A stretch of DNA of 64,000 nt from Singulisphaera acidiphila DSM 18658 (GCF_000242455.2 NC_019892.1:7760744-7824743), one strand, 5' to 3'; positions 17,016-25,886 are shown, numbered from the stretch's first letter. Made by a program: numbers and translations. The notes: a model not told the origin generated them from the sequence alone.

Positions 17016-19637
17016 ATGGCCGACGGGAAAGAGGCCGATCCGGCTGTTCCGAAGAGTCGCTCCGCATTGCTCAACGAAATGGTGACCGACCATCGGGCGG
17101 GACCGTTTCACCAGGCTGAGCTCCTTTACCGCCAGGCTCTGGTCGCCGATCCGAACAATGCCGAAACCTGGCAATTGCTCGGTTTGATCGCCCATCAAGC
17201 CGGCTACCATGACAAAGGGGCCGCTCACATCCACCAGGCCCTACTGCTCAGTCCTGGAAATGCCGCCTACCTCAACAGCCTGGGTTCAATCTACCAGGAG
17301 AAGGGAGACTACGAGCAGGCCATTCCCTGCTTCCAGGAAGTGATCCGGCTCGAGCCGACTCATCTCTTGGCCCACCACAGCTTGGGCAGTGCCCTGACGC
17401 ACGTCGGCCGCCATGAGGAAGCCATCGCAACGTTCCGGCTGGGTTTGGCGCAAGCCCCCTGGCAACCGGCCATTCACAACAGTCTGGGCGAGGTCTATCA
17501 ACGGCTCTGCCGCTTCCCGAAGGCAATGACCGCCTATCGCCTGGCCTCCCTTGCCGAGCCCTCGTTTGGCCTCGCCCATCACAATTACTTGCACTTGACC
17601 AACCTCGCCCCCGGCTGGGATACCGGCACGATCTTTGATGAGCATCGCTTCTGGGGGTTGCGGGCCGCCTTGAGACAGCCATACCGCTATCCCAACTCGC
17701 TCGATCCCGAGCGACCCTTGCGCATCGGCTACGTGTCGGCCGACTTCCGGGAACATCCTCTGGCCCGTTTCATCGAGCCAGTCTTGCGCAATCACAACCA
17801 TGCCGATTCCATCGTCTCTCTGTATGCCGAAGTCCCCGTGCCGGACGAGGTAACCCGGCGACTGCAAGGGTGGTCCCACAACTGGCGGATCACAGCCGGG
17901 CAGACGCCTCAAGAGGTGGCCCGCCAGATCCGTGAAGATGCCATCGATATTCTGGTCGATTTAACAGGTCACCATGCGGGCAATCGCCTAGACGTCTTCG
18001 CCCAACAACCGGCCCCGGTCCAGGTCACCTACCTGGGCTCTCCGAACACGACCGGGCTGCCAGCCATCGACTACTGGCTCACCGACAAGGTCCTTCATCC
18101 TCCCGACGAGCCGGTCCAGGCCGTCGAACGCCTGTTCCACCTGCCCGAGGCGTTCTTCTGTTTCGAGCCCCCCGCATCAGCCCCTCCGGTGAGCCCACTC
18201 CCCGCCCTTCGGCGCGGGCGGTTCACGTTCGGGTCGAATCACCATTTGCAACAGCTCAACGATGACGTTCTCGCACTCTGGGCGCGGGTCTTGGACGCGG
18301 TGCCCGGTTCCCGACTGCTCTTCGTCGATCGCGCGTGTTTCCCGGAGGTGGTCGCGTGGCTCCGCAGCCGATTCCAGACGTTGGACATCGCGCCGGAGCG
18401 GATCGAGGCGCGTCAGCCGCTCAGGCTCGGCGAGCCCGACCTGGACGTCTACGACGAGATCGACCTGATCCTTGACACCTTTCCAGTTACCGGGCATGCA
18501 AGCACATGCGAAGCCCTCTGGATGGGAGTACCCGTGGTCACGCTCAGCGGCGAAAGGACGGCAAGTCGGCTCTCGACCGCCGTGCTAACTCCTCTGGGGC
18601 TCACGGACTTGATCGCCGCAGCCCCTGAGGACTACGTCGCACAGGCCCAGCGCCTGGCGAACGACCTGGACGGCCTGGCGGCGTTGCGACAAGGCCTGCG
18701 CCACCGCATGGAGCGACTCTGCGACGGCTCGACCTTCACGCGCCAACTCGAGGCCGCTTACCGACGGATCTGGCGCGACTGGTGTGCCACCCAGTCGGCC
18801 GAATCGAAAGCCGTTTCTGCTCCACGCCCCTCGATCATGGCAAGACGTGAGAATCCACAAGAAGCCGCTCCCCCGAGGATGACCCGGCTGAACCCATCCC
18901 GGACCATCGAGATCATCGTTCCGGTTCGTCCCGGCGACCGCGACCGCTTTCCGGTGCCCGACGTTCCAGGCCGGATCAGCACTCGCATACAAGAATGCAC
19001 TGATGGCAACCTTTCCCGCTTGTACCGGGACGCCTACCTCGACAGCCGGGCCGATCTGGTCCTGTTCAAGCATGACGACTTCTGCTTCCGCCACTGGGAG
19101 TCGTTCGAAGCGCAGGCGTGGGACCTCCTACAACACCATCCCATACTCGGGGTTGCCGGCACTCGTGCCTTCGCGCCGCAGCGACTCCCCTGGTGGCGGC
19201 AGACCGCCCAACCGGGCCTGATGGACGGTCTCAACCGAGGCATGGTCTCGCATCCGTTGCCAGCCGGCCTCCCCACGTCGGGGACGGCCAACGGCTATCA
19301 TCAAACGCTCTACGGACCGCCCGGCCCCGTGGCAGTGCTGGACGGTGTCCTCCTGGCGGTGCTCCGGCGGTGGGAAGGGAACATGCCCCTCTTCGGACAG
19401 TTTACCAAGGAGGATGTAGCCGCCTGGTGGGACGACGCGTTCGGGCGGCACTTCTACGACATGGCCTTCACGTTCAACGCCAGCCTGGCGTTCCAGGAAG
19501 CAAAGCTGGGGCCGGCCTGTTACGCCATGGTGGCCGACGTCACGCACGAGAGCGTCGGAACCCCGGACCGAGCCTGGCAGGAAGCCGCAATGCGATTCGT
19601 GAGCCGCTACGGTGGAGCGAAACCGGTGCGGGTCTGA
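17016..19637 (+). CDS. TPR / O-GlcNAc-transferase-like protein fused to a second glycosyltransferase domain
   Basis: An 873-residue multidomain protein. Residues about 5-165 are TPR repeats (AEAWQLLGLIAHQAG-type helix pairs). Residues about 230-585 match the SPINDLY/OGT catalytic fold (GT41): RIGYVSADFREHPLARF, DILVDLTGHHAGNRLDVFA, PAPVQVTYLGSPNTTGLPAIDY, ILDTFPVTGHASTCEALWMGVPVVTL. A linker leads into residues about 628-870, which resemble the family-2-like glycosyltransferase domain PF13712: YRDAYLDSRADLVLFKHDD, then HHPILGVAGTRAF. OGT-like enzymes add sugars to proteins or glycans in the cytoplasm. The ATG at 17016 has AAGGAG 6 bases before it, better than the ATG at 16998. The two fused catalytic domains suggest consecutive sugar additions. 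Confidence 0.85.
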   Translation: MADGKEADPAVPKSRSALLNEMVTDHRAGPFHQAELLYRQALVADPNNAETWQLLGLIAHQAGYHDKGAAHIHQALLLSPGNAAYLNSLGSIYQEKGDYEQAIPCFQEVIRLEPTHLLAHHSLGSALTHVGRHEEAIATFRLGLAQAPWQPAIHNSLGEVYQRLCRFPKAMTAYRLASLAEPSFGLAHHNYLHLTNLAPGWDTGTIFDEHRFWGLRAALRQPYRYPNSLDPERPLRIGYVSADFREHPLARFIEPVLRNHNHADSIVSLYAEVPVPDEVTRRLQGWSHNWRITAGQTPQEVARQIREDAIDILVDLTGHHAGNRLDVFAQQPAPVQVTYLGSPNTTGLPAIDYWLTDKVLHPPDEPVQAVERLFHLPEAFFCFEPPASAPPVSPLPALRRGRFTFGSNHHLQQLNDDVLALWARVLDAVPGSRLLFVDRACFPEVVAWLRSRFQTLDIAPERIEARQPLRLGEPDLDVYDEIDLILDTFPVTGHASTCEALWMGVPVVTLSGERTASRLSTAVLTPLGLTDLIAAAPEDYVAQAQRLANDLDGLAALRQGLRHRMERLCDGSTFTRQLEAAYRRIWRDWCATQSAESKAVSAPRPSIMARRENPQEAAPPRMTRLNPSRTIEIIVPVRPGDRDRFPVPDVPGRISTRIQECTDGNLSRLYRDAYLDSRADLVLFKHDDFCFRHWESFEAQAWDLLQHHPILGVAGTRAFAPQRLPWWRQTAQPGLMDGLNRGMVSHPLPAGLPTSGTANGYHQTLYGPPGPVAVLDGVLLAVLRRWEGNMPLFGQFTKEDVAAWWDDAFGRHFYDMAFTFNASLAFQEAKLGPACYAMVADVTHESVGTPDRAWQEAAMRFVSRYGGAKPVRV

Positions 19638-19794
19638 GCTCTGAAAATGGGCGTATCTACAAGTTCGTCCTAGCTTTTGATGACGCCAGACAGTTCCGAG
19701 TTGAAACCTTCTCAGCCCAACCGTCCACAAGCACAAGGGCCCCGGCAGATCACGCAGGAGGACTTGCAAGTTCAGACAGAGCGTGACAAGCTTG

Positions 19795-20241
19795 TCAAGA
19801 ACTCAGGTCTCCATCATGAGTGTGTTTCCGAGCTCTCTTTTCAGGAAGTGAGCCAATCTTCAAGTCGCAGGCCGGGAACTTTCCGGAAGTGTTTGTGTTG
19901 TTCGTAACCAAGGTTAGGTCGTGGACCAGGGCGATGGAGGCGATCATTAAATCGACCTCGAAGACGACCTCTCCCTGGCGCAACATCTGTCCTCACAGAT
20001 TGCCGAACTCGTATGCGCAGGGAGAATCGTAGTCCAGGACGTCGATGTCCCGAAGTAACTGGTCATCAATAAGGTGCAAGAGCGGGGACGGATCGGAACG
20101 TTTGAAGGCCCACGCATAAAGCTCTCCCAGAGCGACAGTCGGCACAAAGAGTCGCCCCGAGTGCTGGAGGAATCGGTGAGCCAACCCCGAAGGCCGACGC
20201 AGGTGGGCAGAACAAATGTTTGTGTCCAGGAGAAAGCTCAT
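19795..20241 (-). pseudogene. vapC: VapC-type PIN-domain toxin gene with an in-frame nonsense codon
   Basis: The frame starts MSFLLDTNICSAHL, the PIN-domain beginning with metal-binding Asp6, and has the second acidic residue Glu40 in VALGELYAW. After 82 codons a TGA (19993-19995) interrupts it. The same frame continues without shift as GQMLRQGEVVFEVDLMIASIALVHDL and TLVTNNT, which is the expected second half of the domain, including a further acidic residue. An intact VapC of 135-145 residues would be an Mg-dependent RNase. A single C-to-T change in an Arg codon (CGA to TGA) would explain the stop. The tail after TNNT has drifted from the usual pattern, which suggests age. The toxin is probably inactive. 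Its start overlaps the antitoxin stop by 4 bases. Confidence 0.75.
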
Positions 20242-20486
20242 TCGGGGATCTCACGAGTGCTCGGCTGCCTCCGGTCCTGCTCGATCTCGTCGAGGATGCG
20301 ATCGTCTTCGGAAGTCCAGTACAAGGCCATTGCCCCTGCGGAATTCAAGATACCCTGTCCCCATTCCGGCCTTGTCTTACGGACCCGGACGATCACATCG
20401 ACCTCCTGTCCTTCGGTCAGCCCTAAATCTTCGAGGAGTTCAATGGTCTTTCCGTGAATGACGCCCCGGCTTGGCTTAACACTCAT
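20238..20486 (-). CDS. Antitoxin of a VapBC-type module
   Basis: An 82-residue protein: KPSRGVIHGKTIELLEDLGL, then EGQEVDVIVRV, a short beta DNA-binding domain of the kind found in small antitoxins (DUF104/AbrB-like, often annotated vapB). An acidic/Arg C-terminal tail (DDRILDEIEQDRRQ) would clamp the toxin. A strong ribosome-binding site (AAGGAG) lies 8 bases upstream of the ATG. The gene overlaps the toxin gene by ATGA. Since the toxin frame is broken, this antitoxin may now act alone as a repressor or against related toxins elsewhere. Confidence 0.75.
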   Translation of the reverse strand: MSVKPSRGVIHGKTIELLEDLGLTEGQEVDVIVRVRKTRPEWGQGILNSAGAMALYWTSEDDRILDEIEQDRRQPSTREIPE

Positions 20487-20895
20487 GTTCCAACTCCTTT
20501 ATTTTTCGCCGGTCTTTCATCGTTGATGTTGCTTCGACAGCGCTGCCCCACCGGCCCCAGAGGTGGCAGCCGTCCTCAACCTCTGATTTGCGTTGCGGCC
20601 ATGAAGAAATTGAAGATCGATCCGCAGTCAGGCTCGGTTTCTTTCTCCAGGGCGGACACAGTCCACCATCCCAATCTACTTGCCAAAGGAAAGGTTAAAA
20701 GGTAAGCGGTACTCCCATACGGGAAATGTTGGGCCAACGATGACGCCACGGCCGATCGCGTCGAAGAAGGGGAAAACGGGTTCGGCGAAGCTTTACCTAT
20801 TGGTCAACGTAGCCTTCCGACCCAACAAAGAGTTGTGGCAAGCTCATGTTGATTGAAGGCTTTCCCATTGGCAACCCCGTCGAACGGTGTTGGCT
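20487..20895. other. Intergenic region upstream of the antitoxin
   Basis: A 409-base gap between the antitoxin gene start and the end of the serine acetyltransferase gene. It should contain the (autoregulated) TA promoter near 20490-20560. An 83-codon plus-strand frame (20454-20705) has no family pattern. No repeat or terminator with a T-run was seen. Confidence 0.4.
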
Positions 20896-21855
20896 TTAGA
20901 TCTGGTAGTCGAGCGCGGTGAAGTGATCGCTGTTCGCTTCGTCCGAAGTCCCTCGATAGCGGAGTCGAGGGTTTTCGATGGTCACCGTGGTATAGGGAGC
21001 GATGCTCCGGGTGATCCAGGCCGACGAGCCGACGACGGAGTGGTGACCGATGACGGTCTTACCGCCGAGGATGGTGGCATTGGCATAAATGACCACCTCA
21101 TCCTCGATCGTCGGATGGCGCTTGTGGTCGCGGAGAATATTGCCGTTCTCGTCGCGCGGGAAGCTGAGGGCGCCCAGGGTCACCCCTTGGTAGATCTTGA
21201 CCCCCTCGCCGATCTTTGTCGTCTCACCGATGACGACGCCGGTGCCGTGATCGATGAAGAAACGAGCGCCGATCGTGGCGCCGGGGTGGATGTCGATTCC
21301 AGTCTTGCCGTGCGCGTACTCGGTCATCATTCGCGGGATCAAGGGGACCCCGAGCTTGAATAGCTCGTGGGCGATCCGGAAGACGGTGACTGCGGAGACG
21401 CCAGGGTAGCAGAAGAGGATCTCGTCGAGATTCTTGGCGGCCGGATCCCCCTCGAATGCGGCGTGGACATCGTCGGCCAATGTCTTCCTGAGATCCGGCA
21501 GGGATTCCAGGAGCCGGATCGCGATCGCCTGCGCCTCGGCTTCGAAGTCGGTCTCGAGATCCCGCGCCTTGCAGTCATGCCGCAAAGCACGCGTGATCTG
21601 CTGGGTCAAGCGGTCGTGAAGACTGTCGATCAGGTCGCCGACGTGATAGCCGACATTGCCGAGGTGAAGGTTTTGCCGCCGCCCATAACCGGGATAGAGG
21701 ATCTCGCGGATGTCGGCCAAGACCTCGACGACCTCGCGATAGCTCGGCAGCGGCGAGTGGCCGAGGTGATTGATCCCGCCGCACTCTTCGTAGGTTTCGA
21801 CGATCCGTTCCGTCAGCGCGGGGAGTGATTCCTTCAGGCGAATGTCGGTGGCCAT
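20896..21855 (-). CDS. cysE: Serine O-acetyltransferase (EpsC/CysE type)
   Basis: The enzyme acetylates L-serine with acetyl-CoA, giving O-acetylserine for cysteine synthesis. The C-terminal left-handed beta helix is clear: DIHPGATIGARFFIDHGTGV, VIGETTKIGEGVKIYQGVTL, HPTIEDEVVIYANATILGG. The catalytic Asp-His motif region (FFIDHGTGVVIGE) is intact. The N-terminal helical domain of about 170 residues fits the longer EpsC-like subgroup. The Met at 21855 (MATDIRLKE) is taken as start because the family begins there; a Met 17 codons upstream (21906) is possible but has no ribosome-binding site. No O-acetylserine lyase gene adjoins it. Confidence 0.9.
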   Translation of the reverse strand: MATDIRLKESLPALTERIVETYEECGGINHLGHSPLPSYREVVEVLADIREILYPGYGRRQNLHLGNVGYHVGDLIDSLHDRLTQQITRALRHDCKARDLETDFEAEAQAIAIRLLESLPDLRKTLADDVHAAFEGDPAAKNLDEILFCYPGVSAVTVFRIAHELFKLGVPLIPRMMTEYAHGKTGIDIHPGATIGARFFIDHGTGVVIGETTKIGEGVKIYQGVTLGALSFPRDENGNILRDHKRHPTIEDEVVIYANATILGGKTVIGHHSVVGSSAWITRSIAPYTTVTIENPRLRYRGTSDEANSDHFTALDYQI

Positions 21856-22134
21856 CCTCTTTATCTCTCCCGGCAACCTGACCGCGTCGAGAAAATCGAT
21901 ATCCATCAGGAAGTTAGGCCATTGTAGACAGGACAGGCAGTGGAATCAATCATGGCCAAGGTACTTGGATTATCGGTGGTATCGAGGAATCCGGCCCAAC
22001 CAAATCGGGCGATCTCGATTCTTTGCCGGCCAGAGACGACAATCGTCGCCGCGTCGATTGGCAATCGTTCGGGCGTCCTCATCCCACACCTAACGCCTGC
22101 ACAACTTCACATTCTCCTGACGAGTTGGTCCTCA

Positions 22135-23208
22135 ATGGTACGCGCCGCGACTGAATCGCCCCGCCTCGATCCCACGCCGATCTTTGAGCTCTTTCGAGGG
22201 AATCATGCGACCGAACTCCTGACGGCCGCCGTCGCGCATCTCGGTCTCTTTGACCACCTTGCGCGGGGCCCGCTCAGTCCTGGCGCCTTGGGCGCGGCGA
22301 TGGGGCTTGCCGATCGGCCCCTCACCGTCCTGGTCACAGCGCTCCGAGCCTTCGGCCTCCTGGATCTGGATGCCAACGGGCGACTCGACCTATCCGAGCT
22401 GGCGCGAGGACACCTGGTGCCCGGTGGCGAGTTCGACGTCAGCGGTTACATTGGCCTGGCCGCCGACAGCCCCGGGGTGCTCGAGATGGTCGAACGGCTC
22501 CGCACCAACCGCCCGGCCGGAGACGCAGACGACGAACCAGGCGCGGCGTTTATCTATCGCGAGGGGATCGAATCGGCGATGGAGCGCGAGGCGTCGGCCC
22601 GGCACCTGACACTCGCGCTGGCGGGGCGTGCCAAGAACGTGGCTCCGGTACTGGCTGGCCGACTCTCCCTGGCCAAGGCGCACCGCCTGCTCGATATCGG
22701 CGGTGGGACCGGGATCTACAGCATCGCCTGGCTCCAGCGCCATCCAGCCTTGCGCGCGATCGTCTGGGACCGGCCCGAGGTCCTCAAGGTCGCGCACGAG
22801 ATGGCCGAGTCGCACGGCGTGGCCGACCGTCTGGAATGTCTTGCGGGGGACATGTTTCACGACCCCGTCCCCGAAGGGGTCGACGTCATCCTGCTCTCAA
22901 ACATCCTCCACGACTGGGACGTCGCCGAATGCCGGGCCTTGATCGGACGCTGCGCCTCGGCTCTCCCCCCGGGCGGACAACTCCTGATTCACGACGTCTT
23001 TCTCAACGACACCCTCGACGGCCCGTTGCCAATCGCACTCTATTCGGCCGCACTCTTCCGCCTGACTGAGGGCCGAGCCTACAGCGCCGCGGAATACCGT
23101 GGCTGGCTGATCGAGGCCGGGCTCGAGCCCGGCGAGATCACGCCGACACTCGTCCATTGTGGGGTCTTACCCGGTGTCAAACCCGGCACGACCCGTCAAA
23201 CCCTCTAG
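22135..23208 (+). CDS. O-methyltransferase (hydroxyneurosporene/ASMT-like)
   Basis: A 357-residue SAM enzyme of the small-molecule O-methyltransferase type (PF00891). It has an N-terminal winged-helix dimerisation region (FELFRGNHATELLTAAVAHLG), then motif I LLDIGGGTGIYSIAWL, a GDMFHDPVPEGVDV segment and LSNILHDWDVAECRAL, whose His-Asp pair holds the catalytic base in the family. Substrates in this family are phenolic, polyketide or carotenoid hydroxyls; none is indicated by neighbours. The ATG at 22135 opens the conserved region. An upstream in-frame Met (21940) would add 65 residues without family similarity. It is divergent from cysE. Confidence 0.85.
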   Translation: MVRAATESPRLDPTPIFELFRGNHATELLTAAVAHLGLFDHLARGPLSPGALGAAMGLADRPLTVLVTALRAFGLLDLDANGRLDLSELARGHLVPGGEFDVSGYIGLAADSPGVLEMVERLRTNRPAGDADDEPGAAFIYREGIESAMEREASARHLTLALAGRAKNVAPVLAGRLSLAKAHRLLDIGGGTGIYSIAWLQRHPALRAIVWDRPEVLKVAHEMAESHGVADRLECLAGDMFHDPVPEGVDVILLSNILHDWDVAECRALIGRCASALPPGGQLLIHDVFLNDTLDGPLPIALYSAALFRLTEGRAYSAAEYRGWLIEAGLEPGEITPTLVHCGVLPGVKPGTTRQTL

Positions 23209-23337
23209 CCAGATCGCCGGCCATTGGGTACTGTCAAAAGCATTACCAGAGCCGAGCCAGCATGTTGCGCTCGCTCTGTCCGCTTATTTTGAGTGGCTCA
23301 TATCGGGTCTTTCTCTCCGGGGGCAACGCACAACGCC

Positions 23338-23901
23338 ATGATGATCAAGGCCACTGACATCCGTAGGGGGATGGTGATCACGATCGAAGGAACCAACTTC
23401 GTCGTCGTCGACTTCGCCCACCATACCCCCGGCAACCTTCGCGCCATGGTCCAGACGAAGCTCCGCAACATGAATAGCGGAGCCTTGATTGACAAACGGC
23501 TTCGGTCGGTCGACCAGATCGAAGTTCCCTATGTCGAGACCAAGCAATTTGAGTATCTCTACTCGTCGGGGGACGAGCACGTCTTCATGGAGTCGGAGAC
23601 GTTCGACCAGTTGAGCTTCCCGCCCGAGATTCTCGGCACGGCGATGCAGTACATCTTGCCCAACAGCAAGGTGCAGGTCATGTACGTCGATGATAAGCCG
23701 GTCTCCGTCGAGGTCCCTGCCTCGATCGACCTGACCGTGGCCGATACGCCGCCGTCCCTCAAGGGCGCCACTGCGACCAACCAGTACAAAGAGGCGATCC
23801 TCGAGAACGGCCTGAAGGTCCAGGTCCCCCCGTTCATCGGTCCCGGTGAAAAGATCCGGATCGACACGCGGACCGGCGAGTATGTCGAGCGCGTCAAGTA
23901 A
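23338..23901 (+). CDS. efp: Translation elongation factor P, PGN-tip type
   Basis: EF-P binds ribosomes stalled at polyproline and helps peptide-bond formation. The protein has the three expected beta-barrel domains: a KOW-like N-terminus (IKATDIRRGMVITIEG), the middle OB domain, and the OB C-terminus ending GEKIRIDTRTGEYVERVK. In the domain I loop that reaches the P-site tRNA, the sequence is HHTPGNLRAMV. The tip residue, Lys34 in E. coli and Arg32 in Pseudomonas, is Asn here, so neither beta-lysylation nor rhamnosylation at that position is possible. The two adjacent Met codons (23338 and 23341) are equally likely starts. It is followed by a hairpin, then the convergent GNAT-deacetylase gene. 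Confidence 0.95.
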   Translation: MMIKATDIRRGMVITIEGTNFVVVDFAHHTPGNLRAMVQTKLRNMNSGALIDKRLRSVDQIEVPYVETKQFEYLYSSGDEHVFMESETFDQLSFPPEILGTAMQYILPNSKVQVMYVDDKPVSVEVPASIDLTVADTPPSLKGATATNQYKEAILENGLKVQVPPFIGPGEKIRIDTRTGEYVERVK

Positions 23902-23930
23902 AAGGAACAAGGCCGGAAACGGCGAACAGC

Positions 23931-23975
23931 GGCCAGGCGGCCCTTCGGGATTCATCCCGGCGGCCCGCCTTGGCC
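23931..23975. terminator. GC-rich hairpin between convergent efp and GNAT-deacetylase genes
   Basis: GGCCAGGCGG ... CGGGAT pairs imperfectly with ATCCCGGCGG ... CCGCCTTGGCC to make a long hairpin 30 bases after efp and 50 bases after the minus-strand gene. It has no T-run, so it could act as a bidirectional or factor-aided terminator. Confidence 0.45.
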
Positions 23976-24024
23976 AAGGTTTCCTCCAAGACGACAGGCC
24001 GTCCGCCTCGTCAAAGAGGTCGAA

Positions 24025-25773
24025 TCAGCGACGGCGGGTGCGTCCAAGCACCCCAGCGCAGACCCCTGTCAGCATCCGGGTGGCATTCCGCCCGAGCGAT
24101 CGGATATTGTACCCCCCCTCCTGAACCAGGAGTGTGGGCAACTTCATGCCGCCGATCCGGTAGCCGATCTCGAAAAGGCCGTCGGGGGTCACACTCCAGG
24201 TGCCCGTCGGGTCAGCCTTGGCGATATCGAGGCCGACCGGCACGACGAGGACCTCGGGCTTGAACTTGCGGACCATCGCGAGCGCCTCATCGAGCGCTTC
24301 GAGATAGCGGCCGTCGTGCGTATCCTCGGCGAGCGGAATGTTGTGGTTGAATCCCTTACCGGGTCCTTCGCCGATCTCATCGGCGAACCCCGAAAAGTAG
24401 GGATAGGCAAAGCTGGGATGACCGTGGATCGAGATGGTCAGGACGTCGGATCGTTGATAGAAGATATCCTGAGCGCCGTTGCCATGGTGATAGTCGATGT
24501 CGAGGATGGCCACCCGACCGAATGACGCGACAAGATACTGAGCGGCGATCGCGGCGTTGCAGAAGTAGCAAAAACCCCCGTAGGTGTCGCGTTCAGCATG
24601 ATGGCCCGGAGGCCGGCAAAGGCTGTAGACCAGCGGATGCCCCGCCTGGATCGCCTCCGCGCCCGAGAGTGCAACATTCACCGCCGCCCGGGCCGCCTTG
24701 TAGGCGTCGCGACTTAAAGGCGTGAAGGTATCGATACAATAGTAGCCCGCTCTCCGGCTCCGGTCGTGCGGGGGCCGGTCGGTCCTCCGGATCGGGAAGA
24801 CGTAGGGGTAGACCATCTCCCCCTCGGGGATGTCCAGGCAGAAGTTGCGGAGGTAGTTGACGAAGTCGGTGTCGTGAACGGCCCGGATCGGCTTCTCGCC
24901 GAAATTACGGACCGGGAGCCGCTCGACGTCGGGCAGGGAGTCGAGCGCTTTGAGGATGACATCCACCCGCGCAGGGCGTTCGACATAGCCGCGTTCGCGC
25001 ACATGATGGAGCGCATGCCGCGACGAGCAGAAGACCTTGAGCGGCTGGAGCCGACGTGGAATCTTCGGCTTCTTATCACTCGGAGTGATGTAGCGCGGCT
25101 TGCGCAAGCGAACCGGTGAGTCCTTGACGGAGGCGATGAGCTCCAGGACGTAGGGATCATCCGAGTCGTAGTGATATCGCTCGGTCAAGATCATCTTCAT
25201 TGCCTGGCGAAGCTCGGGCGCATCCAACGGCTTCGTGTTCTGCAAGGGGTCGTAGAGCAGCCTCGGTTCGGCCGGATTGTCGGGACGAATCGGCTGATCG
25301 TAGAGCGTGCCCACAATGGGGAGCGCTCCATAGCGCTCGTAAAACTTCAGCCGGGACTTGTTCATCTTCAGAAAGGAAGACTCGGGGACCTGCCCAGGGT
25401 CGTCGGTCGGCACCTCGAAGAAGAGGCCCGCAGCCCCGCGCGCAATCAGGTCTTCTCGAAGCGCCTCGTAGAGCGCTCCCCCGAGCCCGCGCCCTCGGCG
25501 CTCGGCCTGGGCCACGATGAAGTCGAGATAAGCAAAGCCGATCGAGTCGAAGTAATCGGCCAGAGCGAACCCGAGAACCTCATCCCCGGGCCCGTGGGCA
25601 GCGAGGAGGATCGTCGGGTAACCCCGGCCTGTCTGGTCGCCGATCTTGCGGGCGATGTAGTCGTCACCCACGTCGAGGTCAGGAAACGCTGCCTGAAACA
25701 GGGTCTGGATCTCGGCAATGCAGCGGCGATCGTAATCGCGGTGAACGCCAAGGACATGGCTGATCCGAAACAT
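24025..25773 (-). CDS. GNAT acetyltransferase fused to a histone-deacetylase/acetylpolyamine-amidohydrolase-like domain
   Basis: A 582-residue protein. Residues about 1-165 are a GNAT fold: acetyl-CoA loop RRGRGLGGALYEAL, then RLKFYERYGALPI. Residues about 240-575 are an arginase/deacetylase fold with all the zinc and catalytic motifs of HDAC-like enzymes: CRPPGHHAERDTYGGFCYFCN (tandem His), ILDIDYHHGNGAQDIF (Asp-X-His zinc ligands), VVPVGLDIAKADPTG (third ligand Asp) and LVQEGGYN (Tyr). Bacterial relatives remove acetyl groups from polyamines or Lys. One chain would thus hold an acetyl-adding and an acetyl-removing domain. The ATG at 25773 has GGGGG before it. It is the last gene in the minus-strand kamA/ATP-grasp group, 251 bases downstream of it. 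Confidence 0.88.
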   Translation of the reverse strand: MFRISHVLGVHRDYDRRCIAEIQTLFQAAFPDLDVGDDYIARKIGDQTGRGYPTILLAAHGPGDEVLGFALADYFDSIGFAYLDFIVAQAERRGRGLGGALYEALREDLIARGAAGLFFEVPTDDPGQVPESSFLKMNKSRLKFYERYGALPIVGTLYDQPIRPDNPAEPRLLYDPLQNTKPLDAPELRQAMKMILTERYHYDSDDPYVLELIASVKDSPVRLRKPRYITPSDKKPKIPRRLQPLKVFCSSRHALHHVRERGYVERPARVDVILKALDSLPDVERLPVRNFGEKPIRAVHDTDFVNYLRNFCLDIPEGEMVYPYVFPIRRTDRPPHDRSRRAGYYCIDTFTPLSRDAYKAARAAVNVALSGAEAIQAGHPLVYSLCRPPGHHAERDTYGGFCYFCNAAIAAQYLVASFGRVAILDIDYHHGNGAQDIFYQRSDVLTISIHGHPSFAYPYFSGFADEIGEGPGKGFNHNIPLAEDTHDGRYLEALDEALAMVRKFKPEVLVVPVGLDIAKADPTGTWSVTPDGLFEIGYRIGGMKLPTLLVQEGGYNIRSLGRNATRMLTGVCAGVLGRTRRR

Positions 25774-25886
25774 AGCGGCCCCCACAAGGGCCTATCTCAA
25801 ATATAGGCCGATTTGAGCCCAATTCCAAGCGGGAGCCCGCAAGCCACAAGTTCCGTGCTCGGCCCCCGTGGGGGAACGCCTGGGCC

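Noticed and set aside
20454..20705. 83-codon frame upstream of the antitoxin
   Set aside because: It starts inside the antitoxin gene on the other strand; the sequence matches no family I know and lacks a ribosome-binding site.
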